64,000 nt of DNA from Virgibacillus doumboii (lineage in GTDB: Bacteria; Bacillota; Bacilli; Bacillales; Amphibacillaceae): NCBI RefSeq assembly GCF_902806455.1, contig NZ_CADCWQ010000002.1, forward strand, positions 496,001 to 560,000, written 5' to 3'. Made by a program: the position numbers and the translations under genes. A model generated the notes under the pieces. It searched no databases and was not told where the DNA came from. It saw only the letters and a program-made list of their open reading frames with translations. The first letter of the stretch is position 1. Each line of letters starts with the position of its first letter. Below are positions 39,296-48,581 of the stretch, one piece after another.

Positions 39296-41650
39296 ATGAC
39301 TGAGCGATTTATGGCGAATATCGGTGCCAAAATTAGAAGTTTCCAACGCAAAATGAAGGAAGTTGATAAGAAAGTCAGGGAAACAGCTATGGGTACCGAG
39401 GTACCTGTGGGTGCTGATATTTCAGAGGCAAACCGTAAGATGGGGCTCTTGCAAAAAGTTAAAGAATCCCTGAATGATAAGGTTGTTGTGCCGATTGAGG
39501 CAAGGGTTAATAAATTTCAGAAACAATTGAACAGAATAGCGAATGTGATGCAATCTGCCGGAACGGTAGCAGGTAGCTCCTTCAGAGGTGGCTTTATTGC
39601 AGCGTTACCTGCATTGGCACCAATCATTGCTAGTTCTGTAGGTGGGCTGGGCGGTCTCGCATCTTCTTTCACTGCATTAGGCGGTGGACTTGGAGCATTT
39701 GGTTTAGCAGCGATTGGTAATGCATCCAAACTCACTGACAGCATGTCTGATCTTCAAAAAATCAGAGATAAGATTGCATCCGAAAAGCAATCACTTGATC
39801 CAAACCAGGAAAAGATTAACGAGTTGATGAATGAGCGTAAGAACATATTAAACAACATGAGCGCAGCACAACAATCCGCGATGCAGCAATTTAACAAATT
39901 CAGAAGTGCCTGGAACAAATTTTTGGAAGTAACGCAGAAACCCGTGTTCAAAGTGTTTTCTGCTGGGCTAAAAACAGCCACATCATTATTGCATGAAATA
40001 AAGCCAATCATAAAACCTATATCAGATACGCTTGTAGACTTGCTGAATCAGTTTAATAATTTTTCAAAAACAGAACAATTTAGGAGCTTCATAGACTTCT
40101 TTGCTGGTCGCGGCTCGAGCGCACTTAAAAACTGGGGTCAGATTGCCGGTAATGCTTTTCGCGGATTTATGGAGTTAATGAAGGCCTTTGGGCCTTTGGG
40201 CGCTGATATGGAAAAAGGTCTAATCGGTATGACGAAAAGTTTTGCAGATTGGGCGGCAGGATTAAGTAAGTCAAAGTCATTTCAGAAATTTATCGACTTT
40301 GTTAAGACTAACGGTCCAAAAGTAATGTCTCTAATCGGCAACCTAACAAAATTTATCATTAATCTAGGTGTCGGTATGGCTCCATTGGGTTCCAAAATAC
40401 TTGATCTAGTAAATGGATTCTTGTCATGGATGAACAGCATGATGAAAGCAAATCCGATTATCGGGCAAGTAATATCCTGGGTGACTTCACTTATAGGAGT
40501 CATTTTAGCTATTACACCCGGTATACTCTTATTTGGTGGTACGTTCATTAGTATTATCACGAAAGTCGGCGGCATTCTCAAATGGTTTATTGGTGGTCCG
40601 ATCGGGTTATTAGTTTCTGCTTTAATCATGATTGTTCCGTTTGTGATTAAAAACTGGGATGACATTTGGCAAGGTACACAGCAAATATTTACGATGATTG
40701 GAAACTTCCTGAAAGGCATATGGACCTGGATAAAAAATATGTTCAATGGTGCCTTAAACTGGATTGATAATGTTACAAACGGAAAATTCACACTAATAAC
40801 AAACACGATAAGAAAATACTGGAACATGGTCGGGCAGAACATCAAGGACGTATGGAACTGGATTAAAGGCTCCTTTAAACGTGCATTAAAGTTTATTAAA
40901 GCGATTGTATCAGGCGACTTCGGCAAAGCAAAAAACCTGATAAAAGAACAGATGCAAAAATCGAAAGAGTTAATATCTCGAATATGGAACCGTATTAAGA
41001 ATTTCTTCAAGGATATTCTAACTGACATCGTCGGAGCAGTGGTCGGTAAGTTTGTCGACTTGAAAAACTCAGTTAAGGACGGGATGAACAAGGCTTACGA
41101 CAAAGTACAGGACATTGGTGGTAACATCGTTGACTTTTTCGGAAATATTAACCTATTTGATGCAGGTAAAAAGATCATCGGTTCTGCTATTGACGGGATA
41201 GTTTCAATGAAAGACAAAATCATGGATAGGGTTAGTGATATTACAAGTGGTATACGTGATTTCTGGCCGTTCTCTCCTGCAAAAGATGGCGCATTGAGTG
41301 ATATTCACCGTATGGATTTTGCAGGTCCTATCAGCACGTCGATTGCTAAGGCAAAAACAGGAGTTATGCGATCAATGTCCGGATTAGCGGGAGCAGCAAG
41401 AAGAGCATTTCAACCGAACCTTGCATTAGCAGACATGGGTGTATCAGCAACACTGGATGCATCGATTAGTAGCAGGGATATGAGTGCGATTAAAAGCGGA
41501 TTGAGTGTGGATGTTGATGACTTTGAATTACCGCAGAATGATGAACAGTATGCTGTTTTTAATATTGGCGGATATGAGGCTAAAGGTGTTGTTAAATATA
41601 TCACTGACGAACAGGAACGGGAGAAAGGTAGAAGGGAGCGATTTAGATAA
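39296..41650 (+). CDS. Tail tape measure protein
   Basis: 784 residues that set the tail length and exit during DNA ejection. The N-terminus is coiled coil (RSFQRKMKEVDKKVRETAMG); about residues 100-140 and 385-450 are hydrophobic, glycine-rich helices (IAALPALAPIIASSVGGLGG; LIGVILAITPGILLFGGTF); the C-terminal part repeats W-x-x-I-K type segments (WTWIKNMF, WNWIKGSF) and ends with the DFWPFSPAKDGAL element common in tape measures. By the usual 1.5 angstrom per residue, a tail of roughly 110-120 nm is expected. No lysozyme domain seen. Confidence 0.92.
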   Translation: MTERFMANIGAKIRSFQRKMKEVDKKVRETAMGTEVPVGADISEANRKMGLLQKVKESLNDKVVVPIEARVNKFQKQLNRIANVMQSAGTVAGSSFRGGFIAALPALAPIIASSVGGLGGLASSFTALGGGLGAFGLAAIGNASKLTDSMSDLQKIRDKIASEKQSLDPNQEKINELMNERKNILNNMSAAQQSAMQQFNKFRSAWNKFLEVTQKPVFKVFSAGLKTATSLLHEIKPIIKPISDTLVDLLNQFNNFSKTEQFRSFIDFFAGRGSSALKNWGQIAGNAFRGFMELMKAFGPLGADMEKGLIGMTKSFADWAAGLSKSKSFQKFIDFVKTNGPKVMSLIGNLTKFIINLGVGMAPLGSKILDLVNGFLSWMNSMMKANPIIGQVISWVTSLIGVILAITPGILLFGGTFISIITKVGGILKWFIGGPIGLLVSALIMIVPFVIKNWDDIWQGTQQIFTMIGNFLKGIWTWIKNMFNGALNWIDNVTNGKFTLITNTIRKYWNMVGQNIKDVWNWIKGSFKRALKFIKAIVSGDFGKAKNLIKEQMQKSKELISRIWNRIKNFFKDILTDIVGAVVGKFVDLKNSVKDGMNKAYDKVQDIGGNIVDFFGNINLFDAGKKIIGSAIDGIVSMKDKIMDRVSDITSGIRDFWPFSPAKDGALSDIHRMDFAGPISTSIAKAKTGVMRSMSGLAGAARRAFQPNLALADMGVSATLDASISSRDMSAIKSGLSVDVDDFELPQNDEQYAVFNIGGYEAKGVVKYITDEQEREKGRRERFR

Positions 41651-43101
41651 TGCTTGATATGACATATGAAGAGTACATGGGTGAAGTTTTCCATCTGTGG
41701 CATGACGGAACGGATTATTCTGAATACTTCGATGTTCTTGAAGTCACAGGTCGCTCCTTATCTCCTAATGAAATCAGTTCTGTGAGAGTTCCAGGAATGC
41801 CTGGTGCACATTTTCAAAGAAAACGTAAAAATGGTGTACCGTTAAAAGTAAAAGTGTTAATAAGGTGTAATACAGATGAAGAATTGCGACAGAGATTAGA
41901 CACATTAAACGGTATGCTAGATACAGAAGATGAAGTACCGATTCAGTTCTCTGACGAGCAGGACAAAACGTACTTTGGGATACTCAGCGACATTAGTGAA
42001 GGTATAGAAGTGAATGGCAATCATATAGTCACAATCACTTTTTGGCGTTCAAATCCGTATAAATACGGCCCAGAACAACCTATCGGTCTAACCGGTCGAG
42101 GCACCATAATAGAAGTCCCAGGAACTGCAGAAACAAAGCCTATTATCGAGATAGACGTACTAGCACCTATCACATTTGCGATGATAAGCAACGGCACCGA
42201 TTACATGATGATTGGTAACCCTACAGCAGTTGAAGAAACACCTGTCGAAGCTGAAACAAAAGTATTTCATCATGATATGGATTCTAAAACTGGATGGGTG
42301 AACACAAGTGTAATTTCAGAGGGTTACATCAACGGAACAATGGCGAATGATACTACGGGCTTTTATCCACAATTCGCCGAACCTAATCCCGGTGAATTCG
42401 CTTGGCATGGACCGGCCAAGAAACATAGCTTATCGGAAGCAGTGCAGGATTTCCGAGCGGATTTTGGTTTCCGTTTTTATGCTGAAAGTCGCGGTGGTAC
42501 AGTTGGTCGGATTGAAATGTACGGATTAGATGCTTCGAATAATATCGTTTTCCGAGCATGGATTGAGGATAAATGGGACGGTTACGACCACTTCGGTGTT
42601 TGCCTGGAACTTGGGAATGGAGATCGTACTGAATACTTCACTCTTCCTAGAAACTTAGAGGATATGTACGGTAGGTTGAAAGTCATCCGCAAAGGTAACG
42701 AATGGACGCTGATTATTCAACATTTAAAAAGTGGGGCTGGCCGTATTGTTCTGAATGAATGGACGGAAATGCTTGAATCCGACTTAGTTATGCAACAAGT
42801 ATCGCAAATACAGTTATCCTTCCAAAAGTGGTACGACACCGACGAAGAGGATATGGAAGTTCTTTTGATGAGGTTATATAAGTTGAATAATGTTGAGGGT
42901 ACTCCATATATCGCACATACAGGCGACACGATACTATTTGACCTCAAAAATCACGACATTCGTATTAACGGCGAAAAGCGGAAGGATTTAAAAGACCGTG
43001 GAGCTACAGAGTTTGATTTATTGCCAGGCAAAAACAAATTAGCATTATTGCCAGACGGTGATGTTCAAGGGGTGATTAAATTCCGTCCAGCCTACAAGTA
43101 G
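41650..43101 (+). CDS. Distal tail protein (Dit) with inserted carbohydrate-binding-like domain
   Basis: Hub at the tail tip joining tube and baseplate. Residues 1-150 are the Dit belt domain (VTGRSLSPNEISSVRVPGMP, VTITFWRSNPYKYG). Residues 200-440 contain a jelly-roll-like insert (DFRADFGFRFYAESRGGTVG, GRLKVIRKGNEWTLIIQH) and the Dit galectin-like end follows (GINGEKRKDLKDRGATEFDL-like, LPGKNKLALL). Plain Dits are about 250 residues, so this is an evolved Dit with a probable cell-wall glycan binding module. ATG overlaps the tape measure stop. Confidence 0.87.
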   Translation: MLDMTYEEYMGEVFHLWHDGTDYSEYFDVLEVTGRSLSPNEISSVRVPGMPGAHFQRKRKNGVPLKVKVLIRCNTDEELRQRLDTLNGMLDTEDEVPIQFSDEQDKTYFGILSDISEGIEVNGNHIVTITFWRSNPYKYGPEQPIGLTGRGTIIEVPGTAETKPIIEIDVLAPITFAMISNGTDYMMIGNPTAVEETPVEAETKVFHHDMDSKTGWVNTSVISEGYINGTMANDTTGFYPQFAEPNPGEFAWHGPAKKHSLSEAVQDFRADFGFRFYAESRGGTVGRIEMYGLDASNNIVFRAWIEDKWDGYDHFGVCLELGNGDRTEYFTLPRNLEDMYGRLKVIRKGNEWTLIIQHLKSGAGRIVLNEWTEMLESDLVMQQVSQIQLSFQKWYDTDEEDMEVLLMRLYKLNNVEGTPYIAHTGDTILFDLKNHDIRINGEKRKDLKDRGATEFDLLPGKNKLALLPDGDVQGVIKFRPAYK

Positions 43102-43113
43102 GGAGGTGAGTCT

Positions 43114-46100
43114 ATGGCGTTAATCCATATAGAAGACAAACAAACAAATAGAATACTAGATTATATCCCTGAAGAATATTACCGGAATGAGATTCGCAAA
43201 CGTGAATTAAACAACAGCAGCGATGTTTTCGATTTTGAAACCTTTTCCGATAAATGGTTTTCCAAGTTTATTAATAACCAAAATCGTGTTGTCATCCCCG
43301 ATAAGCAATTTGGCTTTGCGGAATTTGTGATAGATGAATTTGAGAAAACGATTGACAAACAAATAATAGTTTACACCACAAACAGCTTTTTGTTACTTAA
43401 AAAGAGTAAACCGATAGCGCCTTTTGAGTCATCAACCGACACCGCAACCAAGCACGTTACTGATGCATTAGCAGATAATGACGAATGGCGAGTTGGCAAG
43501 ATATCACATACGACTTTGCGGTCATTTGAGGTTGAAGAATATACGAATACGTATAGCCTTTTAAAGTTAATTGCCAGCACATTCGGCTTAGAGTTACAAT
43601 TCCGCATCGCTATCGAAAACGGCGAGGTAGTGCGTTACGTTGATATGGTTAAAAAAATCGGCGCATGGAATGGCTTTGAAATAGCTTACAGCTATAATAT
43701 GAAAGGTGTTAAACGAAAAAGCAAATCAAGTCATATCGTCACCGCATTAATGGGTATAAGCCCTGCTGACCAAGACGGCAATCGAAAAACGGTTTTAGTC
43801 ACAAACGAGGAATCTAGACAACGCTGGGGTTATGTCGGCAAAGACGGGAAGAAGCAACACTATTACGCTGTTTATTATCCCGAATCAACTGACCAAGACA
43901 TGAGCGAAGATAGGTTGCGTACTTTAACCGAAAATGAACTCGAAAAGCGTATCGATGCTAAGTATGAGTACGAGGTAGACTTTGAGATTTTTGATGAAGA
44001 GGTCTATTTCGGTGATGAAGTGAGGGTGCGAAATGAGGACTTTAATCCGCCTCTTTATTTAGAAGCACGGGTACACTCGTTAGAAGAAGGGCTGAAAAAG
44101 TCTAGCAAATCAAAAGCTACACTCGGCGATTATGTAGAGTTTACACAAGCCGAAGCAACAGCGCTGTTTAAGCTATTGCAGAAAAAAGTGGCAAGCAAAA
44201 TTGAACAAGCTGAATTACGACAATACACCTACGATAAACTCACAATCGACGGTAAAGATACAACCGTATTCGAGGAAGGAAAAACATTCGCTGAACTTCA
44301 AGCCAGCAACGCACAAACAGCAGCAGAAAGTCACGCTGATACAGTTGCTAGTCAAGCACAATCCGCTGCTGAGAGTTATGCCGATACAGTAAGCGGTCAG
44401 GCTCTGATTAATGCTAAGGCATACTCTGTTGCACAAACTGTATATGACAACAAAATGACCGAGATTGCGAATGATTTAGCGGATAAATCTAGCATTGCAT
44501 ACGTTGACGGTCAGCTGGTCGATAAGGCAAACAAGAATGACGTGTACACCATAGCAGAGATTGATAACCGCCTATTAAACTATGTCGGCGTGACAGAGTA
44601 CCAGACGGATATTGACGGAATTGTGACGGATTTGGAAAGTCACAGTACTCGTTTAGGACAAAATGAGACAGCGATCGGATTGCATGCTAATAGCATTAAT
44701 ATGCTTGAGGATACGGTGAGTGACAATTCAGCTACTTTAAATGTGCAAGCAGGGTTAATAGCTAATAAAGCGGAATCAACTGTTGTGGACGATGTGAGCG
44801 CAAGGGTAACGACTGCCGAACAAAACATTAATGCGCTTGAAGGTGCAATTGTTACAAAAGTGGAAGAAAATGTTGTCAATGCACTTGAAAGCAGAGTAAG
44901 TAGTGCCGAATCGACAATTACACAGCATGCTAATTTAATAACTTCGAAAGTTGACGACGGGGAAGCGCGGTCCATATTTAGGCAAGAAGCCGGTTCATTT
45001 ACTTTTGACGCAAATCAAATAAATTTCGATGGGCATGTGTTTGGTACGAATGCTACTTTTACTGGTGTATTGAGCGGTGTTACGGGGACGTTTAGTGGAA
45101 CCGTAAGTGGTGGCAGGTTAGTTACTAACGGTTCAAATTCTAATGTCACTATTGTAAATGGTGAGATAACTGGAAATGTAAATCGAAGTGGTTATAATAC
45201 AAGATTTAATCTCGATGGACTCGGTTTAAGCTTTAAACAAGACAACGGGAAGGTTAACTACATTGGAAGCGACGGAATTATGCTAAATTCGGACGGTTCT
45301 ACTGAGGGCGGATGGACCGGTGGTGTTTCTGTATATAGTACATTAGACTATTCACCAAGAGGCGGCAGTTCATTAGTAGACGTAATAAATATTAGTGGTG
45401 GTGCTGACGGATTTATTGGCACAGACGGCGACCTGGTAATAAACGGGTGGATATTCTCACCAGCAATTGATTTTAATCCGCGGCAACCAGGAAGTAATAT
45501 TTATTTACGGCCAGAGCATTCGGGCGCAGAGGTAAGGGCAACTGTAACATTGACGACCAACCAATACGTAGCAATGCGAGCTAAAAAATTTGTGGGCGAC
45601 CCGAATGATTACACTTGGATTGAAGGCGAGGACAGGACGGTCATTATCCAATCAACTGGTGGCCAAGAAATATACATGAGAGCCAATAACGAGGTAAGGG
45701 CAGCTAAACCGGATACATGGTATGATTATATACCATTCCGTGCCAGTGGTTTTCCAACGGGGTCATTAGCTGAATATAAACAGGATATTGTACCCCATAA
45801 AGATAGTTTTTTAAAAGTAATTAACCAAGCAACCTTGTATGATTATCGATTAAAAACCGAAGCGGCTAATGGTATAGATAAAATAAGAACAGGTCTCATC
45901 ATTGGGGAAGGTTATAATACACCAAACACAATAATAGATGGTGATGGCGTGGAGCAATACCTAATGAACAGCTACTCATGGGGAGCTATCCAAGAGCAAT
46001 ACCAACTTTTTTTGGGTCATAACGAGGAAATTAACTGGCTCAAGATGAAAACTCAATTGCAAGACGCAAAGATTATTAACCTTGAAAATAGAATCAAACA

Positions 46101-46119
46101 ATTGGAAGGAGTTGCTTAA
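43114..46119 (+). CDS. Tail-associated lysin/fiber (Tal-type) with S74-like C-terminus
   Basis: Tail-tip protein of 1001 residues. The first 350 are the prophage endopeptidase-tail (Tal/gp27-like) hub, with LLKLIASTFGLELQFRI and NSFLLLKKSK; residues 380-640 are repetitive helical shaft (AAESHADTVASQAQSAAESY and several TAEQNINALEGAIVT-like repeats); 660-880 are beta-rich fiber; the last 100 resemble the intramolecular chaperone S74 domain (YDYRLKTEAANGIDKIRTGL, SWGAIQEQYQ) that aids trimer folding and is cleaved off. It mediates host contact. Confidence 0.85.
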   Translation: MALIHIEDKQTNRILDYIPEEYYRNEIRKRELNNSSDVFDFETFSDKWFSKFINNQNRVVIPDKQFGFAEFVIDEFEKTIDKQIIVYTTNSFLLLKKSKPIAPFESSTDTATKHVTDALADNDEWRVGKISHTTLRSFEVEEYTNTYSLLKLIASTFGLELQFRIAIENGEVVRYVDMVKKIGAWNGFEIAYSYNMKGVKRKSKSSHIVTALMGISPADQDGNRKTVLVTNEESRQRWGYVGKDGKKQHYYAVYYPESTDQDMSEDRLRTLTENELEKRIDAKYEYEVDFEIFDEEVYFGDEVRVRNEDFNPPLYLEARVHSLEEGLKKSSKSKATLGDYVEFTQAEATALFKLLQKKVASKIEQAELRQYTYDKLTIDGKDTTVFEEGKTFAELQASNAQTAAESHADTVASQAQSAAESYADTVSGQALINAKAYSVAQTVYDNKMTEIANDLADKSSIAYVDGQLVDKANKNDVYTIAEIDNRLLNYVGVTEYQTDIDGIVTDLESHSTRLGQNETAIGLHANSINMLEDTVSDNSATLNVQAGLIANKAESTVVDDVSARVTTAEQNINALEGAIVTKVEENVVNALESRVSSAESTITQHANLITSKVDDGEARSIFRQEAGSFTFDANQINFDGHVFGTNATFTGVLSGVTGTFSGTVSGGRLVTNGSNSNVTIVNGEITGNVNRSGYNTRFNLDGLGLSFKQDNGKVNYIGSDGIMLNSDGSTEGGWTGGVSVYSTLDYSPRGGSSLVDVINISGGADGFIGTDGDLVINGWIFSPAIDFNPRQPGSNIYLRPEHSGAEVRATVTLTTNQYVAMRAKKFVGDPNDYTWIEGEDRTVIIQSTGGQEIYMRANNEVRAAKPDTWYDYIPFRASGFPTGSLAEYKQDIVPHKDSFLKVINQATLYDYRLKTEAANGIDKIRTGLIIGEGYNTPNTIIDGDGVEQYLMNSYSWGAIQEQYQLFLGHNEEINWLKMKTQLQDAKIINLENRIKQLEGVA

Positions 46120-46500
46120 ATGCAAATATCTGTACAAAATGTATTTAATTTAGCAGAAGGGCTTACAAGTATATCCGAAAAAGAGCTCCCTATTGCAGTA
46201 GCTTTTAAATTGCAACGAATCAATCGGCTTGTGGGAAATGAGTATAATACAGCTCAAAAAACACGCTCCAAGCTACTTGAGAAGTACAAGGAAAAGGACC
46301 TGGAAAACGGAAAAGTGAAATTGAAAGAGGAAAAACTGGATGATTTTAATAAAGAAATTGATGAGTTGATGAATCAGAAGGTCAAAATTGATATCCAAAA
46401 AATATCTATTGATGAACTTAAAAGCACAGGTGTTACCGTAACACCTAAAACACTAGGATTGTTGCACGCTATTTTAAAGGAGGAAAAGAAGAATGATTGA
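46120..46500 (+). CDS. Phage protein, DUF1617-like, 126 aa
   Basis: Starts directly after the fiber stop. Helical (ISEKELPIAVAFKLQRINRL, KLKEEKLDDFNKEIDELM) and similar in outline to DUF1617 proteins encoded after tail fibers. Function unknown. Overlaps the next gene. Confidence 0.65.
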   Translation: MQISVQNVFNLAEGLTSISEKELPIAVAFKLQRINRLVGNEYNTAQKTRSKLLEKYKEKDLENGKVKLKEEKLDDFNKEIDELMNQKVKIDIQKISIDELKSTGVTVTPKTLGLLHAILKEEKKND

Positions 46501-46708
46501 AAACATGGAAATTAATTTGGGTACCATTCAGTTTGTGACTGCCGGGGAGGAAGATTTAGTTCATATACATTTCCGGAGTGTTGATTCAGAAAATCAACTT
46601 AACATGAACGGGTATGTACCGGTAACGGTAGCTGAATATGAAGCTGACGCAAGTGTTGAAGGATTGAAAAAATTAGTAAAAAAGAAAGTATTAGAGCGCC
46701 TAAAGTAG
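46493..46708 (+). CDS. Hypothetical small phage protein, 71 aa
   Basis: Beta-rich N-terminal part (MEINLGTIQFVTAGEEDLVH) and a helical end (LKKLVKKKVLERLK). ATG nine bases after AAAGGAGG, overlapping the previous stop. Unknown. Confidence 0.6.
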   Translation: MIENMEINLGTIQFVTAGEEDLVHIHFRSVDSENQLNMNGYVPVTVAEYEADASVEGLKKLVKKKVLERLK

Positions 46709-46721
46709 AGGCGTATTTTTT
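46697..46721 (+). terminator. Terminator before lysis cassette
   Basis: CGCCT-N7-AGGCG followed by TATTTTTT. It overlaps the stop of the preceding gene. Confidence 0.65.
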
Positions 46722-46746
46722 ATGTCAGAAATAGAGGGGGTCGAGC

Positions 46747-47085
46747 ATGCCGGACAACAAGGAAGTGGAGGACATGAAAGAATTTATGACGGTTCTGATG
46801 GAAGTCAAGGTCTCGCTTGCTGACCAAAATGCCAAGCTCGACAGTCTACTGGACATGAAGCCAAAGATTGAATCGGCTTATGAGACGGCCAATAGTGCTG
46901 ATTATCGCTCACGTGAAAATGAAAAGGATATTGAGCGTGTGCAGGAAAAGGTCAGCACAAAGGCTAACAAAGCGGATGTTGAGCGCATTGTAGAGGAAAA
47001 GGATAACTGGAAAAGGAACCTACCTGGATGGGCAGCGGTAGTGATTGCAGCTATCGCTTTAATTATGCCTTATTTTATTAATTGA
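46747..47085 (+). CDS. xhlA: XhlA-family lysis protein
   Basis: Membrane-associated helper of holin-endolysin lysis as in B. subtilis PBSX. 112 residues: helical coiled N-terminus (DMKEFMTVLMEVKVSLADQN, NEKDIERVQEKVSTKANK) and one C-terminal membrane helix (GWAAVVIAAIALIMPYFI). First gene of the xhlA-holin-amidase cassette. Confidence 0.9.
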   Translation: MPDNKEVEDMKEFMTVLMEVKVSLADQNAKLDSLLDMKPKIESAYETANSADYRSRENEKDIERVQEKVSTKANKADVERIVEEKDNWKRNLPGWAAVVIAAIALIMPYFIN

Positions 47086-47099
47086 AGGAGGTGATATAG

Positions 47100-47327
47100 A
47101 TGGACAAAGGAACTGTTGTAAGAACTATGGCATTGGCCATTACATGGATTAATGTTGTTCTGGCTAATTACGGATTGCAGCCTATTCCAGTTTTGGATGA
47201 AGAAGCAATCTCTTATGGATTAGCTTTTATTGCTTCTGTGTGGACATGGTTCAAAAATAACTATGTGACTGCCAAAGGTGGATTGCAAAAGAAGGCTTTG
47301 CAGGCTCAAGGATTGGCTAAAAAATAA
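47100..47327 (+). CDS. Holin, SPP1/XhlB family
   Basis: 75 residues with two predicted membrane segments (VVRTMALAITWINVVLANYG; ISYGLAFIASVWTWF) and a basic tail (KGGLQKKALQAQGLAKK), the layout of SPP1-type holins. ATG eight bases after GGAGGTGATATAG. Confidence 0.9.
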   Translation: MDKGTVVRTMALAITWINVVLANYGLQPIPVLDEEAISYGLAFIASVWTWFKNNYVTAKGGLQKKALQAQGLAKK

Positions 47328-47346
47328 TAAAAAGGAGATGTCACTT

Positions 47347-48156
47347 ATGACTTTAAAATTATATTTGGATCCAGGACATGGTGGTAACGATCCAGGTGCT
47401 GTTGGAAATGGATTGCAGGAGAAAGATGTTGTATTGGATATGTCTTTGCAAATCCGTGACTATTTACTGGAACATTATGAAGGTATTGAGGTTAGAATGA
47501 GTCGTACTGACGATACATTCTTATCTCTGCAGGAGCGTACAGATGTTGCAAATGCTTGGGGTGCTGACATACTTTTATCTGTTCACGTCAATGCAGGTGG
47601 AGGTACTGGTTTTGAGTCTTATGTATATCCAGGCGTTGGTGCTGAGACAAAAGAATTGCAAGATAAAATCCATAACGAATTGATGAATGATACGTATGCA
47701 GATTTTCGGGATCGCGGGCAAAAAACTGCTAACTTCCATATGCTGCGTGAATCAGCTATGCCTGCAGTTCTAACAGAAAACCTGTTCATTGACACCCGTA
47801 AGGATGCTGATTTTCTGAAGCAGGAAAAGCAAAAAAGAGATTCTGCTATTAACCATGCGCACGGGATAGCTAAATACGCTAGCCTTAATCGGATTGAAAA
47901 GTCTAATCCTAAGCCGAATTCCGGACCAGAAGGATACGTCGGTAAGCGTGTTGAATCCAAAGTAAACAATTTGCGCTTCTACAACAAACCAACATGGTCA
48001 GATGACGGACTGGTAAACACCATTGATAAAGGCTGGGGATTTCCAGAGATTGTCGATAAAGTGAAAGTTGGATCCGGCCATCAGTATAAAGTCAAAAACA
48101 GCAACGGTGATGTGTACTATATTACTGCTGCTGAGAAGTTTGTACGTGTAGAATAA
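47347..48156 (+). CDS. Endolysin: N-acetylmuramoyl-L-alanine amidase
   Basis: Cuts the amide bond between muramic acid and stem peptide at lysis. Amidase_3 domain (residues 1-180) with zinc ligands in LYLDPGHGGND (His), NGLQEKDVVLD (Glu) and LLSVHVNAGG (His) and catalytic Glu in AVLTENLFID. Residues 200-269 form an SH3-like wall-binding domain (GYVGKRVESKVNNLRFYNKP). ATG at 47347 after AAAAAGGAGATGTCACTT; the frame is open from 47278 but inside the holin gene. Confidence 0.94.
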   Translation: MTLKLYLDPGHGGNDPGAVGNGLQEKDVVLDMSLQIRDYLLEHYEGIEVRMSRTDDTFLSLQERTDVANAWGADILLSVHVNAGGGTGFESYVYPGVGAETKELQDKIHNELMNDTYADFRDRGQKTANFHMLRESAMPAVLTENLFIDTRKDADFLKQEKQKRDSAINHAHGIAKYASLNRIEKSNPKPNSGPEGYVGKRVESKVNNLRFYNKPTWSDDGLVNTIDKGWGFPEIVDKVKVGSGHQYKVKNSNGDVYYITAAEKFVRVE

Positions 48157-48238
48157 TAAAGCCCCACAATAATGTGAGGCATTTTGAAGGGGAGAATCGG
48201 GTCCTCTTTTATAGTTTCCAAATCGAATTAAAATATAC

Positions 48239-48272
48239 AAAAAGCCCTTCTCGTTGTGAGAGGGGCTTTATT
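48239..48272. terminator. Bidirectional terminator closing the lysis operon
   Basis: AAAGCCCTTCTC-GTTGT-GAGAGGGGCTTT, with A's before and T's after; it also ends the converging minus-strand microgene. Another small hairpin (GCCCCAC...GTGAGGC) lies at 48162-48180. Confidence 0.8.
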
Positions 48273-48414
48273 AAAGCTCTGGCTCATCATAATAATGAAA
48301 ACCATCCTCAATTTTTTTGTTGCAGGCTGTACAATATTCCCAATACCCGAACATTTCATTATCTGTGTATATTCCACTACCGTTATTGCAAATGCAATAA
48401 TCTTCTTCTTTCAT
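48271..48414 (-). CDS. Cys-rich microprotein, 47 aa
   Basis: Complete small frame with AAGGAGG ten bases before its ATG, converging on the lysis operon. The product begins MKEEDYCICNNGSGIYTDNE and has a second pair YCTACNKKIE, so four cysteines (CxC and CxxC) likely bind one zinc. Unknown function; it lies in the accessory segment after the lysis genes. Confidence 0.6.
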   Translation of the reverse strand: MKEEDYCICNNGSGIYTDNEMFGYWEYCTACNKKIEDGFHYYDEPEL

Positions 48415-48581
48415 ATGTCCATCCTCCTTCAAGTTTCAAAAACTTTTATGTCACAAGTATATAATAATGTGACAATTTTAAAAACATTTATAATTAATTC
48501 ACTTTTTAGCAGGATTTAATATATTTATGTCGAATCCGATATAATATATAGATATTATCATCAAAAAAGGGGGCGTGAAGA

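Noticed and set aside
40282..41091. Minus-strand 269-codon frame within the tape measure gene
   Set aside because: Antisense to a clearly coding gene; biased composition without motif.
48174..48519. Plus-strand frames after the endolysin
   Set aside because: They read through a terminator and are antisense to the Cys-rich microgene, which has the better translation signals.
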